Of a stretch of DNA of 64,000 nucleotides, positions 47,811-59,703 are shown piece after piece (within the stretch, counting starts at the first letter, position 1; each line of letters begins with the position of its first letter). The stretch comes from Microvelia longipes (taxonomy: Eukaryota > Arthropoda > Insecta > Hemiptera > Veliidae). The stretch spans positions 52,804,673 to 52,868,672 of the forward strand of contig JACMZG010001911.1 in NCBI GenBank assembly GCA_018340805.1. The letters are read 5' to 3'. A program made the position numbers and the translations under genes. Under the pieces are notes generated by a model that had not been told where the DNA came from, searched no databases, and saw only the letters and a list, made by a program, of their open reading frames with translations.

Positions 47811-48485
47811 CTAATAACTTAGACCAAATTATTAGTTCCTTGATTCAATATGAGTTCTTGACCTTATTTTTATCCTCAAAAAATATTATTAAATTAGAAA
47901 CATCATGGGCCAAAATAAGGGAATAATTATGTTAAAGAAATAAAAATGTCAAAAAAAAATAATATCACAGCAACATTATTATTAAAACTTGTGACCATTC
48001 TATAAAGAATTTTGATTTCCATCCTTAAAAGACAAAAAGTTTTTACCCCTTAAAAACTTTTAAGAAGTAAATTATATGTAAATAATAAAAATGACTTATA
48101 ATTTTTATTATTTATATGTATTAATAAAATAAAATTATATCATGCAATTTATTTATATTTATCTTTTGTATTTAGATTCTTATTTCAACTTATTTTTTTT
48201 TTCAATTTTTACTTAATATTTAATTTTCATCACGTAAAATAACCCAATTTCTTTGCCTCTTTGTTATAAAATGATGCAACTAATGATACAAGGTGAATGT
48301 TAAATTATTAGGGTCATTGATTAAAATAACAATGTTAATACTGAAATCAAGGAATTGGACGGTCGTATTAAACTACATGTTTTGGTGCTTTAAACAAGTC
48401 CTTTGGATCCAAATACTTTATTTTTAAGGCCAAACCCCTATAAAATGAGGTTACATCTTACTTAAACTAATATATCCCTGGTTTT
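47811..48485. other. AT-rich sequence upstream of the aminopeptidase, no feature
   Basis: Nothing recognised. Confidence 0.4.
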
Positions 48486-48488
48486 TAG

Positions 48489-48710
48489 TAAAATATAAAA
48501 TTATAAGACACCACTTCTATTCTAGTTTTAATTTAAAAATGAAAATATACCATTTCTAAGCAAAATAAAAATATAAGACTCCACTTCTATTCTAGTTTTA
48601 ATTTAAAAATGAAATATACCATTTCTAAGCAAAATATAAAATTATAAGACTCCACTTCTATTCTAGTTTTAATTTAAAAATGAAAATATACCTGTTCTAA
48701 GCAAAATATC
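48489..48710. repeat. About 72 bp tandem repeat, three units
   Basis: Units start at 48489, 48562 and 48631. Each contains ATAAGACTCCACTTCTATTC, TAGTTTTAATTTAAAAATGA and ACCATTTCTAAGC. They are nearly identical apart from small indels. Confidence 0.9.
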
Positions 48711-49080
48711 AACAATTTAAGACTACTTCAATTAATATTATTGATTTAAACCCTGTTCCAACCCTCCATTGGTAAAAAAATAAAGGATAAATTTAAAAAG
48801 TACGTTTAACATTTTTAGTTCTTCAACTGTATCCTTTTTAAGGACATAAAAAATTAGAAAATGGCATAAATTGTGCAGAATTATAAGTAAAAGTAGATTA
48901 GCTATATATTATTTAGGCCAAGAGATATCTCTACTTTTTTCATTTTACTCCCAACCAAAATATGTAGTTTTAAAACTTAATTTCTATTTTATTGCCGTTC
49001 CTAATTAAGTACAGCATTTTATGGTATTATACGCCTATACCATATAACTATTTTATTTTTAGCGAATTTTTGAAGAAAAA
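48711..49080. other. AT-rich sequence, no feature
   Basis: Nothing recognised. Confidence 0.4.
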
Positions 49081-49790
49081 TGAGCTTATGAGGTTGGGGT
49101 CATGGCTAATTGACTAGCCAGGGTGCTAGTCAACTGGACTAGTAAGTCTTAATAAGCCTCCCATTTTAAGGTTCGCCAATCTCATCAGTACCTCAATAGT
49201 AATACACACGGTTATAATCAGTTGACAACATAGGAAAATAATACGAAGGAGTCAATGAGGTTAGTCCTGGATGTTAAACCACGCCAACAATTTCGTATCG
49301 GAAACCTCTTTTGGTTCCCCAACAATATTTTCCAACGCTGTCAGTTTATTATAACCGTGTGTATTACTATAGTATCAAGAAATTTAAACCTGGCATACCG
49401 CCCTAGCTATAACAACACTAAAACCATTAGAAAGGGAGATGTCGAACACAACCCCAATTTTTTCTCGCATAAACCCCTTCTTTAACCCTGATTGCCAAAT
49501 TCAGTAGTGCCACTTGGAGGCGTCTCGCGGAATCGAACCCTACGTATCCAGAATAACGCCCTGGTAACTAATTGTCATTTTCGAAAACTCAGTATCTTTT
49601 CAACCCTTAACTTATTCGGCTTAAATAAATTCGTCGCTACAGGCGCTCAAAAAAAAAGACTTCAACATAGCAAACTACGTAAAACTTAAGAAGGGCTAAC
49701 CGGCCAGGAATTTAAGACTCCTGATACCGAGTGAACCAGAGCTGATGAACCCTAAACTACCATGTAGCAAAAAGAACTGCTTTATCCCTC
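49081..49790. repeat. Unclassified GC-richer block with an inverted repeat and B-box-like word
   Basis: It is less AT-rich than its surroundings. TAATACACACGGTTATAAT (about 49200-49218) recurs inverted at about 49348-49366. The minus strand near 49540-49530 reads GGTTCGATTCC, a perfect RNA polymerase III B box, but no tRNA fold closes around it. Two plus-strand frames (49255-49485, 49492-49689) are unrecognised. It is probably an old transposon or SINE. Confidence 0.35.
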
Positions 49791-50736
<946 letters not shown>

Positions 50737-50742
<6 letters not shown>

Positions 50743-51224
50743 GCAAGAGTTTTGTTCTTAAGATGTTTCTATAGGACACGATAACTTTTGAAAGTTTTCT
50801 CGGATCGAAATGAAAGTTGGTACCAAATCAAACTCGGTAACGTTCCGAACCTTATTATTTCTGAAATATTTTTATAAGTACATATTGAAATATGTCTAAA
50901 ACATGTGTATTTTTGAAATATTAACACACAAAAATGACCCAACAAATATTTCAAAAAATCACAAATCTTTAAAAATCGTTTAGATCAAACTCAATTTTGC
51001 CTCATGTACTACTGTGTATGTTTAACAAAAAAAAAACGAAGTTACATTAAATTATCAGTATTTGTTTCGGTGTTATTGATTGGCATATATAACATAATCT
51101 AAACAAATAACGTTTTTTGATAAATACATTTGAAAATTCGTTTATATCTTGGCAGAATGCCACTTATATAAAGTTCTAATATGACAAACTTATATAGGAG
51201 AGCAACCATATGGCCAAAGTAAAG
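50737..51224. other. AT-rich sequence, no feature
   Basis: Nothing recognised. Confidence 0.4.
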
Positions 51225-51285
51225 CACGGCGGCCGCGAGGTGGCCCCAGCGCCTTTGGCGTAGCGGCCAAAGGCTGAAGGCCTCT
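51225..51285. other. GC-rich island with GGCC words
   Basis: About 60 bases with GCGGCCGCG, GTGGCCCCAGCGCC and GCGGCCAAAGGCTGAAGGCC, in sharp contrast with AT-rich flanks. Its short inverted words could form a stem. It is probably part of a repeat, and its function is unknown. Confidence 0.5.
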
Positions 51286-51475
51286 TGTTTTTTTTATGAG
51301 ACTTAAAATATTATCTTCAGGGCAGCACAACTAGACCTTAAGTCTGATTTTTTCAGACAGACTAATGCAAATCAATCAGAGCTTCATTACAGTGCATAAA
51401 ACTAATGATTATGATGAAATCTCGGTTTCGGATGTTTAAGATGAACAGAATACTTTTCCTATATGGCGTTTGGAA
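51286..51475 (-). repeat. Family-D 5' edge fragment
   Basis: ATCTCGGTTTCGGATGTTTA and ATACTTTTCCTATATGG (51418-51466) are the reverse complement of the D start. Confidence 0.5.
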
Positions 51476-54060
51476 CAGTGCTATAACTCTGCTGTTTTCC
51501 CAGTATGGAGGTGTACTTTAGTTTACCTGGACAGACGCCAGTCAGCGCTTTTTTTTTTTTTTTTTCTATTTTTTTAAACCTTTTTTTTATACTTTACGTA
51601 TAAAATAAGTGTATAATTAATTATTGTCCTTAAACAAACAATACCAATATAGGTTAGTAACTTTTTACAAAATTTTAGTTTAATATTGGAACCTAATTCA
51701 GACCAGAGCCTTGGTTCTAAAAAAGGCTATTTCCTTCATTATTTTATAAATAAAAAATTTATAATTTTTCTAACTAGAAGCATATTTTTTTATAAAAGAG
51801 GTGAAAAGAAGAAAAATAAATGTAGAGGTTGAGAGTTGCTGACCTGTTCTTCCTTCCACCTTTCCTATTACTTTGTAATCTATGACAGGGCAATAAAATC
51901 TAGTAGGTAATTTAAGATAAGAGCATACCAACGTATTAATTAGGACAGACTTATGTTCAACACAAATTCCTCCTCGATTTCATGTTTAAACAGTCTAATA
52001 AAATTCTAGTATTGGTCTCTTTGATTAGATAAAACCTGGAGTAAGCCTAGATTTGACCCAATATTTTATGCATAAAAACGTGTAATTAATCAAAAATTAT
52101 ACATATTATTTGGAAAACAACTCTTTGGTCTCTATCATACAGTCTAGAGCTTACGTGTTTGCTTTCTTCGTTTGCCTTTTACTGCATATTATTTTCTAAA
52201 ACAATCCTGCGTTGTTATAAAAATACATTCAAATACAAAAAGTTAATATTTTCTTAGTAATACCTCATTTCCATAAATTAAACCAACAGAATTTATGTTA
52301 AAACAGATCGAAACCACATGCAAAAGAAACTTAAAATGAATAATTCTAATAAAATGACTTGAATTTATCAACCATTTTTCAATAACTAAAATCAGGCTAG
52401 CCAACAGCAAAATATAAACTAAACATTTGTTTAAAATCTAAAATGAGATTTATTTTAAGGATTAATTTCGTTTCCTAAAATATATCCTCAAATTAAAAAA
52501 AGACATATTGAAATAGATTCGTTTATGCTGTATGTTTTATATTTGATAAATTATATTATAATATGGTATAATCGATTTAAAACTCGTACTTTAAGATTAA
52601 TAATTATTTAATTTACAAACCCGCTTTACACAAAAAGGTTGTTGTCAGAATGAACCTGGGTTTCATAAAAACAAGATTGGTTACGAAACTTTCAATTTTT
52701 CAACACTCCCGTTCGATTTGTGTTGTTTCGTCTCCATTTTACTCGTGGCATTAAAAAGTCGTTTCGATTTCGTGTTTAAAAAATAATAAATTGTTTAAAT
52801 TTCATATAGTTTTGCTTTTAATTTGGACACGAATTCAAAAAGTTAAGACAAATTGAAGCTGTAAGTAAAACTGATATTTTAAAGGCAATATCATTTGTAA
52901 TATTATTGTTTGTAAGTCGATTAGGTTACCCAATTCCGTTTGCTCTAAATACGTTCCTTATCACTTTATTAATTCTAGATTTTTAAATATTATCATTATT
53001 TATTTATCTACTAAGATGAATTGATAATTTGAATCTATAAAATCCAGTATTTATCCTGTGTATAAACAATCTACAGTGTATCGACGACCTTAAAAATATT
53101 GACAGCTCAGTTTAGCACCACCGATTCTCAAAAAAAAAAAATCCCTACAAAAAGGCAGCGGGGAAAAAACTTTGTAAACAAATCAGGTTATGTTACCCGT
53201 GTTTTCTTGGCGATGTTTCTACAATTCTTTGGTGTAGTTTTATTATTTAGGAATTATGCAAATGTGGAAAAAAATGAATTGTGAAGGGAAATAATAAACA
53301 CTAGAAGAACCAAAAACGAAGTGAACGAATGCCGGGAAGAGGTTATTTCCCTACAGGGGTTATGGGAGTAGGGATTTTTTTTCTCTTTCAAGAGAGGGGT
53401 TGGCAGCGGCTTCTCTGATTGGTCGATCCCCAAAATGCATATGACCTTGGGGATTTTTATACTTGACGATACACTGTAGTGTAGGTAATTGTAATTTGTC
53501 TTGTTATTTACGTGTAAATTTGATATCAGTTACCTTCTGGCCAACCTACTTTTCATTTAGAACCAAATTTAACAGTGTGAGACTATTATCCATATATTTA
53601 ACCTTTTACTTGTAAGTGTTAGTTTAACTTTATTTATGTAAAATTGTATAAATAATTTGTGAGAGGTCAATAAATAAGGTTATTATGTTGATAAACCTTT
53701 TCACAGCTGGTTACCTTCTTCACTTATTGAAATCATTTAAGACTTTATGATTTACTTTTGTCTTGCCTTTTTCGTAATGCAGAATACTTAAACGTTTAAA
53801 ATTGTGTTAATATTAAAATGTTGCTTTTAATGCGCGTTCACAGATATTGCTACCAGATGTTGCAAACGGGATGTTTGGGTATATCCTGTCAAAATATGGG
53901 TTTACTGTAAATAAGGATCAGATCCATATTCCTTACTTAGATTTATCAAAAACCCGATAAATTTATTTATTTACCTTCTGCTTAGATTTATAGGTTTGGT
54001 CTAAGGACCAATAGAATCATTTTTCTCACATCTTTTGATTTTCGATACAGCCAAGTCTTT
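51476..54060. other. AT-rich sequence, possible PAIP2 upstream region
   Basis: No coding exon can be supported. If PAIP2 has a non-coding first exon here, candidates end at GTAAGT sites near 52860 (GAAGCT|GTAAGT) or 53611 (TTACTT|GTAAGT). Inverted CCAAT words (ATTGG) lie near 52678 and 53418, the latter in a less AT-rich patch (53290-53450). This is speculative. A 61-codon frame at 53099-53284 is unrecognised. Confidence 0.25.
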
Positions 54061-55941
54061 AATTAGTTGTGTAGTTGGATTTACTTATTGGAGTTCTGAT
54101 AAAAAAATCACAACCAGTCACACTACCATTTCTACTTTGTAGTTTAAATAGCTGGCTCATTGCTACGTTCTCCAATAAACCAAGAGTACTTGGAGTACAT
54201 TTGCCTCAGATTATGGCTTTGACCCATGATAACTAAGATCCTATTAGTAAACTGTGTAGACTTCCACGGTTATTGACATGAAGGATGAGTGTATAGAGTC
54301 ACAAGTAGTGTGGATGAGTGTATAGACTCAGAAGTAGTGAGGATGATTGTACTGAGTCAAAAGTAGTGTGGATGAAAAGTATAGACTCAGAAGTAGTGAG
54401 GATGATTGTACTGAGTCAAAAGTAGTGTGGATGAGTGTATAGAGTCAGAAGTAGTGTGGATGAGTGTATAGACTCAGAAGTAGTGTGGATAAGTGTATAG
54501 AGTCAGAAGTAGTCAGGATAAGCTCAGTGAATCTGATGTGGTGAGAAAATTGTTCCGAGGTACTCTGTACCTATTTTTTTTCAATTAATATAAATTCACT
54601 TGTTCATTTAATTAGTTGTGTAGTTCGATTCACTTATTGGAGTTCTGATAAAAAAATCACTACCAGTCACACTACCATTTCTACTTTGTAGTTTAAATAG
54701 CTGGCTCATTGCTACGTTCTCCAATAAATCAAGAGTACTTTCATTTGCCTCAGATTAAAGATTTGACCCATGATAACTAAGATCCTATTAATAAACTGTG
54801 TAGACTTCCACGGTTATTGACATGAAGGATGAGTGTATAGAGTCACAAGTAGTGTGGATGAGTGTATAGACTCAGAAGTAGTGAGGATGATTGTACTGAG
54901 TCAAAAGTAGAGATAATGAGTGTATAGAGTCACAAGTAGTGTGGATGAGTGTATAGACTCAGAAGTAGTGAGGATGATTGTACTGAGTCAAAAGTAGAGT
55001 GGATGAGTGTATAGACTCAGAAGTAGTGAGGATGATTGTACTGAGTCAAAAGTAGAGTGGATGAGTGTATAGACTCAGAAGTAGTGAGGATGATTGTACT
55101 GAGTCAAAAGTAGTGTGGATGAGTGTATAGACTCAGAAGTAGTGAGGATGATTGAACTGAGTACAAAAGTAGAGTGAATGAGTGTATAGAGTCAGAAGTA
55201 GTGAGGATGAGTGTATAGACTCAGAAGTAGTGAGGATAATTGTACTGAGTCAAAAGTAGAGTGAATGAGTGTATAGAGTCACAAGTAGTGTGGATGAGTG
55301 TATGGACTCAGAAGTAGTGAGGATGATTGTACTGAGTCAAAAGTAGTGTGGATGAGTGTATAGAGTCACAAGTAGTGTGGATGAGTGTATAGAGTCAGAA
55401 GTAGTGAGGATGAGTGTATAGACTCAGACTGAGTCAAAAGTAGTGTGGATGAGTGTATAGAGTCACAAGTAGTGAGGATGAGTGTATAGACTCAGAAGGA
55501 GTGAGGATGATTGTACTGAGTCAAAAGTAGAGTGAATGAGTGTATAGACTCAGAAGTAGTGAGGATGATTGTACTGAGTCAAAAGTAGAGTGAAGAGTGT
55601 ATAGAGTCACAAGTAGTGTGGATGAGTGTATGGACTCAGAAGTAGTGAGGATGAGTGTATAGAGTCAGAAGTAGTGAGGATGAGTGTATAGACTCAGAAG
55701 TAGTGAGGATGATTGTACTGAGTCAAAAGTAGTGTGGATGATAGTGAGTAGATGTGAGTCAGAAGTAGGTGTGGATGAGTGTATAGAGTCACAAGTAGTG
55801 TGGACGAGTGTATAGAGTCAGAAGTAGTGTGGATGAGTGTATAGAGTCACAAGTAGTCAGGATAAGCTCAGCGAATCTGATGTGGTGAAAAATTGTTCCG
55901 AGGTACTCTGTACCTATTTTTTTCAATTAATATAAATTCAC
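54061..55941. repeat. 29 bp minisatellite in a duplicated larger unit
   Basis: Two larger units (54061-54600 and 54610-55941) share the same unique left part (AATTAGTTGTGTAGTT and onward) and right part (GGATAAGCTCAG, GTTCCGAGGTACTCTGTACC). Between these lie about 8 minisatellite copies (54283-54516) and about 35 (54827-55860). Monomers are 29 bp in at least three variants (GATGAGTGTATAGACTCAGA, GATGATTGTACTGAGTCAAA and GATGAGTGTATAGAGTCACA, each followed by an AGTAGTG word). They are arranged in partly regular alternation, a simple higher-order structure. The right part resembles the family-D 3' end. Confidence 0.92.
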
Positions 55942-57039
55942 TAAAGGAACTTCAACTGAGTGTTTATGAGGTTTCTTATGTATTGTTTTATCATATAGTT
56001 CAACAGAAGGCAATTAACTGGTTTGCCAAATGCCTCCTAGGAAATATAACCTAAGCCCTGTTTGTATACTTGTGATATGCCATAACAGTTCCTAAAATAA
56101 TTTAGATTAATTTTTTTTTTAAGTTTTTGGAATTGGATCCTAGACCATTTACACTTTGGTAAATGGTCATACATTTACACACTCGGTAGTGTTCTAGGTA
56201 ACTAACCTAGTACTCTACCCATGTATGTGTTTATGAAAATAGTGAAAATAATAAAAAAAGGACACTTAGTACACAGACTAGGCTAATTGTTTTTTCACTC
56301 AATTACTTTAGTCGAACCAAACAGAAAAAAGTGTGTTATCCTTATAAGTTAAATTTTATTTGGGTACTATAACTTAAATATTTAAATTTGGCCAGAGTGT
56401 AATGATATTGTTTTTGATGAAATTTTAATCCTTGTTTGTCACATTTGTAAAATGTTATTCAAAAAAGAATATAATAAGCAGAGATATCTATTATAAAATA
56501 ATGAAATTAAAATGCACTTATTCTAATCAATATTATAGATTATTTAGAATAAATTTATTTTTGTTAGTCAGCAAAAAACAATCAGAGTTGACAGGATGTT
56601 TTTTTAATTTAATTCTCTAAATCAACCTTTGAACCTCTGGAAGGTGTAATGATGACCAGTTTAGTTTAGGTCCTTGTCTGTAATAATGCCCCTGTGATAC
56701 TGTTTTGTTTTAAATATTTTGTTTAACTTCGTTTACCTTTTTATTGACAACAATTCAATTTTTATTGAAGAAAAATGTGTACTTATATTGTTATTTAGTC
56801 TTTTAAGGTTGATGTTTCAGAACATTTTAACTAAATTTATTTATAACCAAAGCTAATCATTTGATTAGACATAACCAAAGTAAAAGTGAGTAGGCTATGA
56901 ATAACCTGATTGGGTGAAAGCATCGATAATAAATTAGTCAAAATTATTCACATTTTTCATGAACTACTTATAGGTTATAATTTTGGATGTATACTTTAAT
57001 TCCATAAATTAATAGCAATTAATGCTTCTTCTTTTGCAG
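55942..57039 (+). other. AT-rich sequence, probable PAIP2 upstream intron
   Basis: It ends in the acceptor CTTCTTCTTTTGCAG at 57039. Nothing else was recognised. Confidence 0.4.
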
Positions 57040-57243
57040 TTCAAAATATATTTTAAGATTTAATTTTAAGGAGAATCCTACTAAATAAATATGAAAGTGC
57101 CAGGAAACCAGAGTACAACGGAAGACGCTCCCGTCAAGGAAGATGAATTCTCTGAGTATTTGTGGATGGAGAATGAGGAGGAGTTTGATGCTGAGGTTAT
57201 GAGACAGCTAGAAGAAGAGGCCCTTATGGAACAATGTATACAG
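57040..57243 (+). CDS. Paip2: PAIP2 exon A with start codon (PABP-interacting protein 2)
   Basis: PAIP2 binds cytoplasmic poly(A)-binding protein and represses translation. The acidic PAM1 region contacts the PABP RRMs, and a C-terminal PAM2 motif contacts the MLLE domain. A strong acceptor (CTTTTGCAG) opens the exon at 57040. About 50 bases of 5' UTR with an in-frame stop precede ATG 57091, so this start is firm. The 51 codons end at 57243 in phase 0 (ATACAG|GTAATA). The peptide carries the family hallmark SEYLWMENEEEFDAEV, then MRQLEEEALMEQC, the acidic PAM1 core. Exons for the rest, including PAM2, are not seen before 64000. A homologous exon lies 2.3 kb downstream. Confidence 0.88.
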
Positions 57244-57850
57244 GTAATATCTTTGAATAAATTGAGCTTAAGTGTAAATAATAATATTTAAACGGCTTAA
57301 TAATATTTAAATATGGAAGTTCACACAATAGCCTTTTATCATCCCCTAAAATAAATAGCCGCTTATTTGCTACGAAGGGATTTTTTTAAATGTCTAACTA
57401 TTGTTAGCATATCAGTCATCTTCTAGTTTTTTATATCTTACTTACTAATCCTATTTATTTCATTATAAATTACAGTTTGCTCTAACACCCTTATAAGCAT
57501 CATTTTCTGTTTGAAAATTAGCTACAAAAATGAAATTATAGGTAGATACTATATCTAGATATATATTTTAGCTTTATTTCATCTGAAATTGATACTTCAG
57601 AGATTGTTTGAATGACAGGGGGGAAGGGGAATGAATGCCTTTTTCTTCCTTTTTTCTCCTTAAGTTTGGCACTAAATTGTGTATAATTTGAGGATCTGTC
57701 TAGTATTGATTTAAACATTAGATGAATAAATTACTTGCTGTGGCCCTCAGGAGGCAACATTTTCCTGGCCACAGGTTCAGCCCAAATTATTGGGATGAAT
57801 CGTTAATTTCTAAAGAAAGTTTCAAATGTGGGTATCCGATTTTTGGCTTT
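57244..57850. other. Intron sequence of PAIP2, no other feature
   Basis: AT-rich. A minus-strand frame at 57536-57718 is not supported. Confidence 0.4.
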
Positions 57851-57851
57851 T

Positions 57852-58179
57852 TTCTCATTTACACCGTAGGAGGTTCGCAATGTAATCTGTTTCGTTTTTA
57901 AGACCATCTTAGTGGTTTTTACTCAGTTGCCTGTTAGTAACTGTGTTTATGTCTTATCATCGTATATCCCAATGTGTTCATTCTTAAAATTTGAACCTTT
58001 GTACAAAATTTAAACTGTAGGTCTAGTTAAAGATAATATTTTTTCTTGTAATTTCATTAAAACACGAATATGTGTTCTCATAAAATTTGGCAAGCATGTA
58101 GTCCTATATTAGACCAAAAATATAGGCTAAGTTGCATCCCATTATCAGCATTAGTTACATTTTTACTGAATAAAATATA
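57852..58179 (+). repeat. Decayed family-D copy
   Basis: TTTACACCGTAGG, TTTTTAAGACCATC, TCTTATCATCGTA, TTGAACCTTTGTACAAAATT and CAGCATTAGTTACATTTTTA follow the D block order with heavy divergence. The copy is cut off at its right by the Tigger element. Confidence 0.65.
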
Positions 58180-58181
58180 TA

Positions 58182-59026
58182 CAGTCTGACCTCTATATAA
58201 CGAACTTAAAGGTTCAAGTGAAAAAATTTGTTATATAAAAATTTCGTTGTATAGAAATTGAAAAAATAAATAACTCTGTACTATTTTATGATATTTTCAT
58301 GTATATATAGGATGAATAATAACCTCGCAGTTGCATATTCAGCAGCTTTTTCTTTTATTAGCGGTCCTGTCACAGGCATATTTTTGTCCCTTAACATTGT
58401 CACCCACTGTAAAATTGCGTCATCAATGTCTTCATAGTTGCATACTCAAGAACTTTTTTTTTAAATCGCCACTTTCATATAACCTAAGTATAGATTCCCG
58501 ATTTTTTAAAATTGTTGATATAGAACTAGGAGCGATTTTATACTTCAGAGACAAGTCTTTGTTTTTGACTCCATCGTCAGGATCTTTTAATAAATTGATT
58601 TTTTCAGAAAGGGACAGCGATTTCCGTTTTGACATTTTAATAAACTCGATTTACAAACAAATAAAAAGTTTCACAAACGAACTGGTCAGACCGAATACCA
58701 AATTAAAACTGAAAGATTTTTAGTTCTATGCTGTGTTAATCCTAATTTCATAGAAAATTGTAAAGAAAGAGTTCGATAAGGCAGGGCAAGAATCAATAAA
58801 TAATTGTTCTGGGAAATTACAGAAAAACAGAAGTGCCGTTTTGGTCAATTCCTTGAAAGTTTGCGGGTCTTGTCTTTATCTTTATTTCTGGAAATTTTGT
58901 TCCTTATATAGAATTTTTTTTCGTTAAATAGAAACACTTTTAAACACAAAATTCTAGGGAACGTAAAAAAATTCGTTACATAGAGACTTTCGTTGTATAG
59001 AAGTTCGTTATAAGGAGGTCCGACTG
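58182..59026. mobile_element. Tigger/pogo-type DNA transposon, internally deleted
   Basis: An 845 bp element flanked by TA (58180-58181, 59027-59028). Its terminal inverted repeats are about 24 bp: CAGTCTGACCTCTATATAAC at the left, and the complement of CAGTCGGACCTCCTTATAAC at the right. Both ends repeat TTCGTTGTATAGAA-like words internally. It contains only the DNA-binding part of a transposase on the minus strand. The DDE catalytic domain has been deleted, so it can move only with help from elsewhere. Confidence 0.92.
58323..58635 (-). pseudogene. Tigger transposase, DNA-binding domain fragment
   Basis: The start is at 58635 with MSKRKSLSLSEKINLLKD, then VKNKDLSLKYKIAPSSISTI, the pipsqueak/CENP-B N-terminal helix-turn-helix. 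After an A-run frameshift (about 58450) a second frame reads YEDIDDAILQWVTMLRDKN and GPLIKEKAAEYA (58436-58323), the start of the CENP-B-type second helix-turn-helix. No DDE domain is present. It is transposon-derived and not a host CENP-B gene. Confidence 0.88.
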
Positions 59027-59028
59027 TA

Positions 59029-59490
59029 TTTAAAAATTAAAAATAATCCTATAAAATTCAGCATTATACTATAAATAATTTTGCGCATTTTAATTCAAAT
59101 ATGGCGAGTACATTTAAAGTTTTGTTGGATCAGTAGTGCTAAGGAGCATCAAATGCGGTCTGCTGGGAATGAATGGGGGTTTTAACTGTTTAAAGATGAG
59201 TAAAGTGAGTCCAAAGTCAGATTGCAAAGTGAATTAGGTTATATTTATATTCTGAGGACAAGGTGAGGGGGATTTTTTGCTGTTACAATGCTTTTTCCTC
59301 GCCTTAAGCTAGATAGTAAAAAGTTGGTGTTGGTGAATATATGAACTGAATTTGAAGTCTGAAGTAGTTTGTCTGTATAAATTGACTCAAACTGGAGGTT
59401 TATGGGACAGCCCACTTTTTTCTACGTTGTTTTAATTTTGATATAGGAGTGATTAGTTCCAGTTACCTTTTTATTAAGGGTGCATATTAA
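59029..59490. other. AT-rich intron sequence with D-like motif relics
   Basis: GATGAGTAAAGTGAGTCCAA (about 59193-59212) and TTCTGAGGACAAGGTGAG (about 59249) are decayed forms of the CpG motif. An acceptor-like TTTTAATTTTGATATAG ends at 59446. Confidence 0.4.
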
Positions 59491-59550
59491 AACGTGTTTA
59501 TAAACTATGTGTGTTCATATAAGAGTAATAAGAAGATTTATGTGTGTGAG

Positions 59551-59703
59551 AAGGTTAAGAAGGAGCCAGAAGAACCAGTGAATGGGAGTAAGGAAAAGGA
59601 AGACGATTTTTCAGAGTTTATGTGGATGGAAAAGGAAGAGGAGTTTGATGCGGAGGTTATGAGACAACTAGAGGAAGAGGCTTTCATGGAACAGTGTATA
59701 CAG
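59551..59703 (+). CDS. Paip2: PAIP2 exon B (second PAM1-encoding exon, no start codon)
   Basis: Homologous to exon A. It reads DDFSEFMWMEKEEEFDAEV, then MRQLEEEAFMEQC, and closes at the same position, phase 0, with the same donor context (ATACAG|GTAATC). The frame is open only from about 59491, and no in-frame ATG precedes the conserved WMEKEEEF core. GAG stands about where exon A has its initiator Met. A phase-0 acceptor just before 59551 (TGTGTGTGAG|AAG) would give 51 codons, the length of exon A's coding part, but its pyrimidine tract is weak. Over the last 35 codons I count about 10 synonymous and 5 conservative replacement differences from exon A, so it has been under purifying selection. 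It may be an alternative exon, a tandem inclusion, or part of a paralogous gene. Confidence 0.75.

Noticed and set aside
49081..49200. Possible tRNA: GAGGTTG...CAATCTC could pair as an acceptor stem
   Set aside because: No T-arm with GTTCRA and proper stem geometry, and D-arm and anticodon arm do not fold.
49430..49480. GDVEHNPN, resembling a 2A-type GDVExNPGP motif
   Set aside because: The essential final Gly-Pro is absent, and no hydrophobic upstream segment or retroelement ORF surrounds it.
49490..49600. Possible minus-strand tRNA with perfect B box GGTTCGATTCC
   Set aside because: No A box at the right distance and no closing acceptor stem. At most a SINE or tRNA relic.
54283..55860. 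Coding repeat protein from the 29 bp array
   Set aside because: 29 is not a multiple of three, and stops occur in every frame.
58432..58635. Host CENP-B or pipsqueak-type gene
   Set aside because: It lies between TA-flanked Tigger inverted repeats and lacks further exons, so it is transposon-derived.
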